Shown piece by piece: positions 23,000-36,100 of a DNA stretch of 64,000 nucleotides. The DNA lies in the NCBI GenBank assembly GCA_039000515.1, contig JBCFYV010000012.1, forward strand, positions 126,176,132-126,240,131. Direction: 5' to 3'. Below the pieces are notes generated by a model that did no database searches, had not been told where the DNA came from, and was given only the letters and a program-made list of their open reading frames with translations. The DNA comes from Timema cristinae. Its lineage: Eukaryota; Arthropoda; Insecta; Phasmatodea; Timematidae. Numbering within the stretch: the first letter of the stretch is position 1; every line of letters begins with the position of its first letter. The position numbers were made by a program, and so were the translations under genes.

Positions 23000-24016
23000 T
23001 ATTTCACTCGCCATCTTGGAGATACATCAAGTTTAACTGATAGCAAAAAGAGGGAGATGTAAAGATATAATGCACTACGTTTACCCTGAAAGGTATTAGT
23101 TCGACATAGATGGATTACACTATGCTTATATCTTATAAGCAATACCATAATGGAATAATTCAAGGTATAAGCTTGCTACCTTCAATTTTGAATGTCATGA
23201 ATAATTCTAATTGGGTGACATTATTAAAATCCATACTACTACCTTAAGTCACTAGTCACAAAGCCAAATATTAATGAAGTCAAAGAAGCTATTACGAAGT
23301 TAAGAAATAATAAAGATCCTGGTAGCCTATAAATTCAATTCCAAAAGAGTTAATAAAGAGAGGTGTTGAAATGTTAGTAATATAAATTCATAACCTGCTA
23401 TATTCCATTAATGTAACCATAATGTATTAGTACATGAATGGAAGGAAAGTATTTTTTTAAAGGGAAGATTAAACCGATTGTATTAATTATACATTGCTCT
23501 CACTACTAATACTATCAATATGCTACAGAATTTTATTTAACATAACTATAATGAGATGGATGCCTTACGCAGAGGAAATAATTGGGGATACTCACTGTGG
23601 ACTTCAACGATATAGATCAACAACAGATCAGAGCTCATAATTATGTAACCATCCCAACTTCCCAGTATCTTCATCCTTTTCTTGTCCAAATATCTTTCCA
23701 AACTCCTTGTTTTCGAAGACCATAAATTACAAAGAAAATTAAATGATTTTATACTCGTGAGCAAATAATTATTTTATTCAATAGTATGTATGTTGCAGAT
23801 AATGTCTTTTTGTTGTAAACTATTATTATTTTTCTTATTACTATATTTCGGGTTAGGGGCTCTAGTTTTAAAAATTAGTAGTTTATTTTATTTAGTTCAT
23901 CATAGTCTGCACTCGTGTTAGGATAATTGTTTATTGCTATGTAGAAGTTGACCTAGAATAGTGTAAATACTAATATGTCATAACATAACATCAAAAAGTG
24001 AAGGCTGACATCAAAC
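23000..24016. other. AT-rich intergenic stretch, no gene seen
   Basis: It contains a short repeat also seen at 20930-21030 and 40140-40220 (the motif 'ATAGTGGAA..AAGCAAGGTAAGCTTAC' or decayed forms), but no convincing exon, RNA gene or complete transposon. Confidence 0.5.
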
Positions 24017-24020
24017 ATAT

Positions 24021-25045
24021 TGTAACGTGGGGCGCACGTGACCTGGGAGGGTCACGTGCCGTTCACACGTGAAAGTGTGAACCACGAGTTCTTTTAGAGA
24101 TATTGGGGTAGGTTGCCGACCAAACACGAATAAAAAATGCCCACGGATTATTCAAGGTTTTGATTATTAAAAACACCACTTAAAAACATTCACAGAATTA
24201 AAAATACAGCTAAACAATTTAACAAATTAGGTAGTCAAGTTAATTATCTAAATTAATAAACCAATAAGGACATAATAAATAGAATAATTTGAATAAATTA
24301 TAACTGAGTAGTTCACTTAGTTAAGTAATACTAATAATTGTCTTTAAATTAATAAACAAATGAAAACACATAAAATAAAATTACACTGGATTAACTATAA
24401 CTAAATAGTTCACTGACTAAGGTAATATAGGCAATTGTTTGTAGATCAATACACAAATAAAAAAACATTAAATAGGATTACATCGAGTCAAGTAAACAGC
24501 TTGTTAAAAAAAATACTGAATAACTAGTTAAATATCCAAATATCAGTTTCTAAAAACGTTCGTTCACTGTAATTTTACTTTCAATGCTAACTACACTCAC
24601 GGCACCCCGCCACAGGTCCTAGTGCCATACACACTACTCTGGCACGCGCCACACAAATACTGTACTCGCTGGTCCACTCCCGGCTCACACAGTGTCCACA
24701 CTGGTCCACACACTCGCACCGGTGACTCCCGGACTCATCAGTCGAGAACCAAGAACTGAATCTGCATGGCTATCGCTGAGCTTGTTTATATAGGGGCGGT
24801 GACAGCTAAGGGTCTAGAATCCTCCATTTCTAAAGTTAAGAGTCCAGAATAAAATGGGTCCCGACCCTTCCAGATGTGTCTCCGCCCACCTCCCCGCACC
24901 CCCTTGGCCCCTCTAATCCCCCAGCCAAGTGAGAATGTCGCTGCCTACCTGCTAGACAAGGAGGGAGACAGAGAGAACAAGGAGCGCAGCTAGGGTAAAC
25001 AATGAGAGCACGCTGGTCCCACTGTTAAACACTAATCTTGTTACA
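24021..25045 (-). mobile_element. Solo LTR, probably Ty3/gypsy-type
   Basis: A 1,025-bp block begins TGTAACGTGGGG and ends AATCTTGTTACA (TG...CA with short inverted ends), flanked by a perfect 4-bp duplication ATAT (24017-24020 and 25046-25049). There is no internal coding region, so two LTRs probably recombined. Minus orientation is inferred from CCCTATATAAACAAGC at about 24795-24780 on that strand, followed about 30 bp on by an initiator-like TTCAGTTC. Confidence 0.65.
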
Positions 25046-25197
25046 ATATGGTTAGCAACATCGAAGCAAATTTTACTTCCATGGTTACCAGTGGCTCAGG
25101 AACGTTTTTATTTGGGGGGGGGGGGGGGTAAAAATAATCATGTGCTTTTATAGAAGATAACGTTTTTGAGATTAAAATATACCAGGAAAATGTAATA

Positions 25198-26586
25198 CAG
25201 CTGTCCCTCACACTATGCGAATGATTGGTTCTGATAAATAATCACGTAACACGAAAATGCAAGTGAATTGATTTTAACATGGGTGATATAGGGAACGGAA
25301 AAAAGTAAATAAAAACCTAAAACTTGTAAATGAATGCAATTTTTATTAATTTATCTAACTTGTACAATGATATAGGTAGCCTACACCTATGGTCAATCTT
25401 CAATCCCCTGAAATTTGTAAACTAACACAATTTTTAATTAATTCACCTAATTCATACAATGCTACAGTTGCAATTACTGTTAATCTTCAATCGCATGATA
25501 AATTAACTGGATTTGGCAAACTTGGATTATCACTAGCTTGTTCTTGACGGTAGGCTCTTGCTCTCTTGATGACCCTTGGACGGGAAGCTCTTGATCTCTT
25601 GAAGGTCCTGGTATGGTAAGCTCTTGCTCTCTTGATGGCCCTTGGATGGTAAGCTCTTGCTCTCTTGAAGGCCCTGAGACGGTAGACTCTTACTCTCTTG
25701 AAGGCCCTGGGACGGTAAATTCTTGATGGCATGAAGGCCCTAGGACGGTAGGTTCTTGCTCTCTTGAAGGCCCTTAGATGGTAGGCTTTAGCTCTTTTGA
25801 AGACCCTTAGACGGTAAGCTTCTGCTCTCTTGAAGGTCCTGGAATGGTAAGCTCTTGCTGTTGTAAAGGCCCTGGGTCTTTAGAATAACGTTTTCAACTT
25901 ATTTGATGAAATGGTAAAGACTCAACTGACGGACAGCATTCTTTTGTGGCAAGCCAAAGAACTCTGGATCTCTCTGGCAGCTTTTGCGCTTCTATCCATG
26001 TTTGGGTAATTCTTTTTAATGATTATAATTGTACTGTCAATGTGCTTAAAATATTAAGCAATTGGTTTTGTTGAAAGTTGTTTGATAGGGTCGACAGTCA
26101 ACAACAACATAGAGCTCTTCCTCTTCATCACTTATGCCATTCTTCATTTCCAGAAGATATTCATTGGGGAGTTCTGTTGAGTGGTATTGGAGCAATTCAT
26201 CCACATATGCCTGGTCTATATCCTCAAATCCAACAGATCTTGCTATGTCAACGATGTCATGTCTTGAAGTGGAAAGCTCATGCTCAGGATCAAAATCATG
26301 AGAAGCAGAAACTTCAGGCCAAATATTTTTCCAAACTCCCTTCATATAGGACTGTTTAACTTCTGCCCATGCATTTCCATTGTTGTCAATACCACCCCCC
26401 TATTAACACCAAACTGTACAGTAAGGATCGTTGTCCTCACTGAAATGTGCGTGAACAAGGTCACGCCACCACCGCACAGGGGTGACTGCGAAATTACAGC
26501 TAACCAGGCACTATTTTTACTATTTTTTTGAATCGCGTTATAGCAAAAACGCGTAAAGTGAAATCGTGTATAACAAGGGATACCTG
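25198..26586 (-). mobile_element. Tigger/pogo-family transposon, decayed
   Basis: TA target sites (25196-25197, 26587-26588) flank ends beginning CAGCTGTCCCTCACAC on the left and CAGGTATCCCTTGTTATACA on the right (complement). Subterminal CGTAACACGAAAATGC / TTTACGCG motifs are typical of pogo/Tigger elements. The minus-strand frame at 26046-26345 (VWKNIWPEVSAS ... VDELLQYHSTELPNEYLLEM) resembles the C-terminal tail of TIGD1-like transposases. The DDE catalytic core is absent, replaced by a 33-bp tandem array, so it cannot move itself. Confidence 0.8.
25540..25880 (-). repeat. 33-bp minisatellite inside the Tigger element
   Basis: About ten copies of a unit containing CTCTTGCTCTCTTGAAGGCC and CTGGGACGGTAAG. 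On the minus strand it encodes an Arg/Ala-rich 11-residue cycle, an apparent open frame that is a by-product of the repeat. Confidence 0.85.
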
Positions 26587-27239
26587 TATTTAATGGTCTC
26601 ATTGTGCATTTTTCTAATTTATCTTAGTCATCCCAAACATTATAATGAATACACACAAAACAAATTAAGTTAAATTATATATGATGCCGCTCAACTAAAA
26701 ACTATGCAACACTGAAAATTAAAATAGGTTTCCATACACCTTTGCCCTATATTTGCTACTAGCTATAAAACCACTAATTAGTTTTAAAATTTCAATTTTG
26801 TTGAGCCTCTTATCGTGGAGCGAAGATAGTTTTTAAAGCGTCCAAGCATTGAAAAACTTCTTTTTGTAGTAGCTGATGTAACTGGTATCACTATCAGAGT
26901 TTTCAAAATCTCGTCAGTGTGTGCTCCAAGCATATTTTATTTCTACTATGTTAACCTACTGTAAATATTGTATCCTGCCTCAATAAGATTCTTACATTAT
27001 CCAAAAGTTTTACTATATTATTTTTTTTGGGGGGGGGGGGGGTAAAATTTACCCCTATATTCCCCCGTTCCTGCACCACTCATGGCTACAGAGCTAATTG
27101 TTGCTGTTGACCAGTTTAGAATGTACATGTAGTACAGCTATAAGATTGTGTTCTTCTTCTTGCTCATTATTTACTTAGGTATATACGGTACTTACTTATT
27201 CTAAGGCATTAAGAATTCCAAGATCATTGCCACACTTAC

Positions 27240-28210
27240 AAAAGTATGCTACATATCTCTATCTTGAGCTAGTTCTATACAGTCAAACTATTTACATCCT
27301 ATCTCATTCAGGTTCATTCTAAACTATCCTTCCATCTGCATCTAGGTTTTCACCAAAGGTCTCTTCCCACAGGGTTTTTCCGTCAGCTCCCTGAACTAGG
27401 CTCTAGAATCTCCATTCACACTGCATGTCCTGCCCACCATAATCTACGAGACTTGACAATCCTAACAATTTAATGTGATGAGTACAAAGTATGCAACTCA
27501 TCATCATGTAATCTCATCCACTCCCCAGTGTGCTCGTCCCTTTTAGGACAAAATATTTTCCTAAGAACATTGTTTTCTAATAATCTAAATTTGTTTTCGT
27601 CATGTAAAGTAAGATACCATGTTTCACACTCATTCCTGGACAGCAGGCAGGATGTCAACAATATACTGACTGTGGAATATAATGCATTTCTCGACTGTAT
27701 TCTTTTCTTAATATCGTTATTGCTACGGTAGTCAAAATTGTTGCTAAATGTTTAAACGCATTAATCGTGTCAAATCATATATTGTTCGCAGTAATCTCTA
27801 AATTAGCGCCCCCAACATGTAGTCTCTGTTTGATTGGATACTCAGTTTTTTTTTAGCATTCACTTCTAAACCCATTTCCTTACTACCCTCTAGTAAAATT
27901 TATGTATGTCTTGAGACAACTTCCTCACTATTGCCCAACAAAGTTAAATCAGCTGCATATACTAATAGATGAAATGTATAATTTAATGTCAACCCTTATA
28001 TACTCTCTTGAGTGAGTTTTACATTACCCTAATAGCATACTCTAAGACTAGATTAAAAAATAATGGGGAAAGTGCATCTCCACGTTTCAACCTCTTGGTC
28101 ATAGTTTTATAATTAGTTTCTAAAATGTTTTCACATTTAATATGATAACTATTTTGGCATTTGCACTTACATTGAACAGCTTTGTTATCCTATTTAAGAT
28201 ATTTATTACT
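27240..28210 (-). pseudogene. Decayed non-LTR retrotransposon (reverse transcriptase and C-terminal region)
   Basis: Minus-strand fragments in order: KRGDALSPLFFNLVLEYAIR (RT block), LLVYAADLTLLGNSEEVV (the catalytic YxDD motif reads YAAD), then ECETWYLTLHDENKFRLLENN and VLRKIFCPKRDEHTGEW. Stops and frame changes separate them, so it is inactive. It is the longest LINE remnant here and belongs to the same general group as those at 1418 and 39535. Confidence 0.8.
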
Positions 28211-28214
28211 AATG

Positions 28215-30125
28215 GTCCCACAACGCACAATATACGCCGATTTCAAATTTTTATACAATATTTTAATATTGTTCATACAGTGCTAGTAGTGATTTTAGTT
28301 GTTGTCAAAGTTCGATCAATCGGACTAAAATATAGCCACACTCCTATAAGTTAGACTTTGGATATAAAAGAGAAATGTTTGGATAAAAAGAGTAATTTAT
28401 TTGTGACAAGATAGCAACCCTGCTTACAAAACTAAAATACAAATTTGAATTACGAAATACGTTTATTTGAAATTTTAAACTTTGGTAATTTCAATGCTTT
28501 TATTATTAATAAGTTAATCCTAATTTGTTAGAAGCTCTGTTTGATGAATATTCAAGTATTGATGGCTAACCACATTTATAATTCTATTTAAAAATGTTTA
28601 TTCCAAGGTGTCCAAATGATTTGGTTGGAAGGTGCAGTTCAAGTTTCGGGTAGAACTAAAGATTTTCATTATTTCTAAGCTCATATTACATCCCAATTCG
28701 ACGGGAATCGTCCAAGATTCTATTTCCCTCCAGTTGACATAAGTTTTTTCGGTTTTTATGTTTAATATTACTAGGCCTACCAAGTTTATTCATTACAGGA
28801 GTATTTTGATCAGATATTTTACTATCCATAATCGAAGCTGAGTAATTTATTTAGATTAGTAACTACCCTTTTAAGCTATTAGTTGAAAAGTAATACTATG
28901 TTATTCTAGTCGCTGAGACTCACTAGGCCTAAGTAATGAAAGTTAGACATGCAACTGATGGTGAGTTATTCACATTTAATAAAATAGTTTTCAAACAATA
29001 GCTTTATTATCTCTTTACTAGTCCAATACTTACTATAGTTACAACTTGTGAGGAATATATGCATGACTATAGACACTACATATAACTTAATCACAATAAA
29101 CACAAACATTTATTGGTCCCCTTACCTAGGCTACTTAATGGTACTATAACATTTCACCATATTCTTTAACATTACATTGTTTGGAACAATTTGACCTCTA
29201 AACTAGCGTGAAGGTCAATCCACATAACCCTATCAATATGTTTATAAATTATTATAAAAACATTTTTTTTCGCCCAATAACTTTCAACATTATGAGAGGA
29301 AAAATCAAATTTAACACTGTAAAATTCGGAGTTGATTATACCTACAGAAGGAACAACTTAATAAACCACCATGAATAATATAAAATATTATAATCTTGTA
29401 ACAGTAGTGGGATTCAAACCTAATCCTCATCATTGTCAATACATTATATTGCTAGAACCACTGAGCCGGGTAAGGTACTCAACAAACAGAAGGGGCAAAG
29501 GGGGCACTAACTGGAGGATACAAGAAAACTAGAAAGTATGCTTCAGATCAAATCACGGTGAATCCATGTCACATGGTAAGTCTAATACAAAAAAAGTCAT
29601 GGGGCCCAAGCAACATTATTGAAAATCCCAAAATATTGACAATGTTTTAAGTTATGACCAACTTTGAAACATTAGAAAATTAAATATTTTAAACTGTACT
29701 TGAAGTTCTATAACGCAGCTTAGCTACGTTCCGGAAAACAAATATCGCGTTATTCAAAACATTATCGAAATGGGAAATATAGGTAGGTTGACACTAGATG
29801 TCGACTAGACTTAGATCCCTTTCACAGAGACCAACGCTTGTGGTCTACTCAGCAGCAGTGGTGGAGAAACAAGGCACTAGCACAGGGAATCACAGGGGCC
29901 CACTGTTGTAAATCCCACTAGCCCTCTCAGGATCACGTTATATACAAATGACTATTTCGCTGATCGCATCATATCCAATTAGTGTAATAACAACACGAGT
30001 TATGAGAGAACTTCCTGGGCCTTGATGTAAATGCTGCCTGGAAACAGACCTAGGCTCCATTGAACCTATTTATACCTCACTGCTGTGTTCTGTTAATATG
30101 TGGCAGGCCTACTGTTAAAAAGGAA
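28215..30125. other. AT-rich intergenic DNA before CENP-A
   Basis: No exon or complete element recognised. A tRNA-like minus-strand fragment sits near 29405-29470. No TATA-like promoter could be assigned confidently to CENP-A. Confidence 0.4.
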
Positions 30126-30130
30126 TAACG

Positions 30131-33100
30131 ATGGTTCGAAGGAAATCCTCTGCTAGAAAGCGGAGCATAAGAATCAGTGAACCAAGAGAGGAAACATCCG
30201 CTCGCAGCAATAAAACGTAAGTAAACCCACCAGACAGTTCGCAACACTCCTTGGGACAACTTGTATCAGATATTATAAAAAAAAATACACAATTATAGGA
30301 GGCTTACTTTTTTAATATCTGGTTCAACATGTGGAATTGAAGCTTTGTAAACTCGTACTTTCAAATGATAATAGTTTTATGTATTCAGTAGGCCTACAAC
30401 AACAGGTTTGTTTTTTAAAAGTGTAGTCCTACCACTGACAGGAAACTCTTTCAAAATATTATATAGTTTTACTATTCCTTGGAATCATAATCATCACCTA
30501 CTTCATCTCCATTATTCTCCTTGGGATTCTTTCCTTTTCTATCCTCATTACATGTCCATACCATCTCAGTCTTGCTTCCTCTACTATCTCATGTACTCCA
30601 ACATCCTCATTACATGTCCATACCATCTCAGCCTTGCTTCCTCTACTATCTCATGTACTCCAACATCCTCATTACATGTCCATACCATCTCAGTCTTGCT
30701 TCCTCTACTATCTCATGTACTCCAACATCCTCATTACATGCCCATACCATCTCAGTCTTGCTTCCTCTACTATCTCATGTACTCCAACATCCTCATTACA
30801 TGTCCATACCATCTCAGTCTTGCTTCCTCTACTATCTCATGTACTCAACATCCTATTACATGCCCATACCATCTCAGTCTTGCTTCCTCTAATATCTCAT
30901 GTACTCAACATCCTCATTACATGTCCATACATCTCAGTCTTGATTCCTTACTATCTCATGTACTCCAACATCCTCATTACATGTCCATACCATCTCAGTC
31001 TTGCTTCCTCTACTATCTCATGTACTCCAACATCCTCATTACATGCCATACCATCTCAGTCTTGCTTCCTCTACTATCTCATGTACTCCAACATCCTCAT
31101 TACATGTCCATACCATCTCAGTCTTGATTCCTCTACTATCTCATGTACTCCAACATCCTCATTACATGTCCATACCATCTCAGTCTTGCTTCCTCTACTA
31201 TCTCATGTACTCCAACATCCTCATTACATGCCCATACCATCTCAGTCTTGCTTCCTCTACTATCTCATGTACTCCAACATCCTCATTACATGTCCATACC
31301 ATCTCAGTCTTGATTCCTCTACTATCTCATGTACTCCAACATCCTCATTACATGTCCATACCATCTCAGTCTTGCTTCCTCTACTATCTCATGTACTCCA
31401 ACATCCTCATTACATGCCCATACCATCTCAGTCTTGCTTCCTCTACTATCTCATGTACTCCAACATCCTCATTACATGTCCATACCATCTCAGTCTTGCT
31501 TCCTCTACTATCTCATGTACTCCAACATCCTCATTACATGTCCATACCATCTCAGTCTTGCTTCCTCTACTATCTCATGTACTCCAACATCCTCATTACA
31601 TGACCATACCATCTCACCCTTGCTTCCTCTACTATCTCATGTACTCCAACATCCTCATTACATGTTTCACTCGGCATACCTGACTGGGCCTTGAACCCTG
31701 CTCTCCTCGTCATTGGCTGTCCATTTATGGCCCAGTAAACTCACAGTATTACCAAAGGTCCCGCACTCGCCGACCCGTTCTACGTTCTAATTTGGGTTGA
31801 TTTTTTTGTCTATAAACTTATATTTATTCCTAAAATTCAATCTGTCCTCAAATAATTATGTCCTCACCATTCAATAAAAATTATAAATAAATTAAATGTA
31901 CATTTTCATTTTCTTTTAACACTCGATTATCACCAATCAAGGTTATATTGGTCATTAATATTATTTGAAAGTACCTGATATATTTGAGAGTTTATCAGAA
32001 AGAAAGAAAAACTTTAGACAACATTGTAGTTTTCCCACGACAGCGACTGAACATTGCCACAAGATTAATGGAAGCAATGAGTTACTAGATCTCTTATTGA
32101 TATTGGAACTCGATCTTAAGAATCCAGCCTAATGTTGAAAAATGATTCTCTCTCTTGCAGCACATTATTCAGATCATGTTTCTTATGTTCTGATTGTTTT
32201 ATTATTTTCAGACAGAACAATTCATCAAAACCATCAACCTCGGTAAGTACACCGCTGTCTTGATAAGCCCAATGCACCCTCTTTTGCACGAGATGAACAA
32301 AGTGTGGTTACTCGCCAGGCAAAATAACCTTCACAAGTAAAAAAAAAACACGCACATTTTTTTTGTATCCTGTAGGATAGTTTGTTTCTTTTAACACTTA
32401 AAAACATGTAAGTATTTTCATTTTTTCTGGCTATTTTTGTGTCTGTCTGATCTGAGTTCTCGATATGGTAGTTCGGGGTGGGATCGGCCCCATTTAACTT
32501 GAACTGTAGAGAGACTACCAGTTAGGAAATACCCCCTTCGATACGACTAGGGTCCGAACCCCAATCTCCCAGTCACACCAATGTGAGTGTGTCGCTTTAG
32601 ATCATTTAACCATTCTTTATTTAAAAATAATTAACTAAAAAATAAACTAGTCATAACAATCAATCATCAATTTTAAAAAAAAATCAATCAGAATGTGACA
32701 CTCGTAGCCGATAATTATTTGGTGTTAAATTATACTATTACTCGGCATAAAATTATAAGCCTCTAAATAACGTGTTTGAACAGGTAGTAAGACTCGGTGA
32801 AAAACAAATATTTAGTAAAGTAACAAAGTTACAACTTATTTTAATACTCCAAGTCAGTTGTTAGTAATAATCGCTCATTCACGACCGACTGTTCGATCTC
32901 ACAGAAATTTTCCGTCCATCGTGTACAGGGGTGTTATAATTTGACCCAGCCTGAAAAAAACTACTTAAAAATCCACTTATTGTATTTTGCAAACAAAGCA
33001 ATTGTCTCATTAATTTTTGAAAATGGTTAGTTTATTTCCCTTTTAATAATTAGAATATGATTAATTACATTTGTTATGTCATTACACATACACATATTTA

Positions 33101-36100
33101 GGGTTGTGCGTCAACAACACAACTCCAGCATGTTCTAACGCCAACCAGGACAAAGGATAATGTTTATATACATCCCTGTTACCGAGTAAATTACAACTTT
33201 TAGTAAAAATGTAACAGGTAGATTAGAAATGGAGTCAAACAAACAAACTAGCATAGGATTAGATTAAACAAATGAGTGAATACTTTAAAGAATACACGTA
33301 CAATTTAAACTTAAAACATTCTTTTTTAAGTAGCAGCTATTAATAATAACATGATTGCATAAAAGTTTTATTTTGAATTTTGTTAACCATTGTCTATTGT
33401 TTGTATTTCTTAAAAACAATATATTTATTTATATAACATAATATAATTGGTACACATTATTTTCCTTGTAAAGTAACAGTCTTGATTTACGACACTAGAC
33501 AGCTTGCTAACTCAACAGCTAAATAAAACGTAAGTTAACTCCTATATACTATTTTTGTCTAACAACAAATTGCTACTAATTACTTAAATAAACTAGTTTA
33601 GCTTATTATATATTTAACATCAATTAAAATATATGTACAGTTCAGTTCATACTTCAAACTACTAGTTTTTATCTAAAATAAATATGACCTTTTGTAAGGA
33701 CTAAACTAAAAATCCATAAACCAAACACATTATAAAATTTACCCTTTGATCACTTTAAAATGTGACATTTTTCAAATTAACTTAGATAAATTTTCATATT
33801 ATTAAGTTTAGGTCCAAGAGATCAACAAACAATACTTTTATATTGCTCGTCTTTAGAGGTGATTTGGTGAAGGAATTTATAAATATGCAATATTTTTTCA
33901 GTTTTTTCACACTCAACTGGAAAGCAACAAATCAATTCTGCATCTGGCATGCCAATAATTTGATGCATGGTCCCCCCTCCCCGTCCTATTCCCTCTACAC
34001 AAACTGCTTGTTTATAGTATTGTTGCCAAGAATAACATTGTTGCATTATTGTTTTCCTTTATTATGTCTCTTATTACTCCTTTCTTTACTTAAAATTAAA
34101 ATATATTTCTCTGGATCGAGTAATTAATATATTTGAATGATTAGTTTAATCAGATAACATACATAATATCTTTAATTAAACTAAAAAAAAAAACAATAAA
34201 ATCCAATGTAACCCAAAAGGGTTTTTTTCAACCCTGATCATGTAAGAAAACTAGATTGACATTAAAAGTCAATCTTTTTATATTCTAAACTATGAAATAA
34301 TATTTGACTGTGATCAAAATTACCTTTATTGGTTATGTTAGAAGACAGTTAAAAAGTTTAATATTAAAATGGATATTTTATTTATTCTTTTTTTTTTATA
34401 AAGGTGGGGACACATTAAATATGATGACGATAGAAATAATTCAAGGAATAAAATAGATAGATGATTGTGGGACTTTTGATTAGTCTATAAAGTATCAATT
34501 AAGACCCAAACTGTGCTTAAAGTAATGTTTTTACTGTGTTTGAACAAACAAAAACATTCCTAAAAACTCTATTTAGAAAAAAGTTAAATCTCTTCTTAAT
34601 AACAAATGGCTTCTGGATAGTCCGCTATCAGAAAGTGTACATTATTTGGAAATATAAAGAGAAAAAATACTTATTTATCTAGTCTATCCTCTATTAACAC
34701 TGTTGCAATTTCCCGCAAATTACGTCCCAAAAAAAGGAATGTTATTGGTGTTAGCAGAGAGAAACTTTTCTTATGTTACATTTTCGACGGCTAGTCCTTG
34801 GGTCTTTTAAACTCTTAATCGCTTAACTGGTTTCTATCCTCGGTGTAAGATTTTAAAATCTAGTAATAATTCTTCTGAATATCACAATTTCCTCACATTA
34901 AACACTTTATCTTTCTTTGTCGATTATTTTCACTTTATCTTCTGTAGTTAACCTCATACAGTTTTGGAACAAAGGTTGCCATATTATGTAATTACAGTAC
35001 AGTCTAGCGACAGTAAACGGTCGTAAACGTGAGATGCTTTGGGTCTTCCATATAAATAATATTGCTTGAAGAATTGCATAATATTGTGATCATGGTATAG
35101 CACGAGGCACTGTGTGCTTTGTATGGCAAAATAAAGAAAAATATTGCTTCAATACAAACATAAAGAGTTTAATTTTCTTCACCTGGTGATATCAACATTT
35201 GTTGAATATCTGTCAAGGATGTTCTGGAATTCAATGACAACTTTTTCTCTTCACTTAAAATGTTTCTCATATAATAATCTAATAATGCTCATGACATATA
35301 TTCAACAAATGTTGATATCACCAGGTGAAGAAAATTAAAGTCTTTGCTTCTACTGAAAAAATATTTATTTTATTTTAGCCAAAAAAAACTTTTTTGCCGT
35401 ATAAACTGCAAAAAAAAAAACTTTTTCTTGTGTCCCTACGATCCCACCCTAGGAGCGCAAACTAAGTTGCTGGACAAGGTGAAGGTGGTTGGGATGTAGA
35501 TTGTTACTAGAAATGTTACACTAGTGAGGAAAGAAAGTGAAATATTTCAGCTGTTTGCAATTTATATACATAAATATGTTTGTCTAGCATTTGCAGGTCC
35601 GTTATCGGGAATGTAATCTGCCGGGATAATTTAACATGTTGGTTATTAATCCCACGCAAATCCATAATTTTGAATCAAATCTGAATCTTGACTAACTGAA
35701 TCCGAATCGAATCTCTGAATATCATTTTTAAAACAAAATTGGATCAAATATTTTATTTTAAAAATAAGTTCAGATCTGAATCTAATGGTTTATTTTATAC
35801 TTAATATGATGGTTTGAATAAAATCTGTGTTAAATATTTTACTATGTTAAATTTCTGAGTCCAAACCAATAATCAAATATTTAAAAAATTGGTGAAAATC
35901 ATTTGAGACGAATTTTAGGTTTGTATATAAAAAATGTATCTTTAAAGATAGTGTTATTCTCAAAAGATGAAACATAAAATAAAGATCATACCTTTTTTAA
36001 AATAAAAATGCAAAGGTTGATCTAGGTACTTTAAAAAAATACAAGATCTTCAACTTCTCTGTCACAAAGAGCCGCCCCCCTCTCCCTTCCTTGACGACCC

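Larger units (their letters stand above)
25089..27081. mobile_element. hAT-like DNA transposon hosting a nested Tigger element
   Basis: The left end CAGTGGCTCAGGAACG, followed by a long G-run, mirrors the right end (C-rich, CGTTCCTGCACCACTC). Flanks atggttac (25081-25088) and atggctac (27082-27089) match at 7 of 8, an 8-bp hAT-style duplication. Most of the interior is the younger Tigger element. I see no transposase belonging to the outer element. Confidence 0.6.

Noticed and set aside
30408..31694. Overlapping open frames of up to 349 codons
   Set aside because: They are produced by the 62-bp minisatellite, whose unit lacks stops in every plus frame. The sequence is LINE-derived and intronic.
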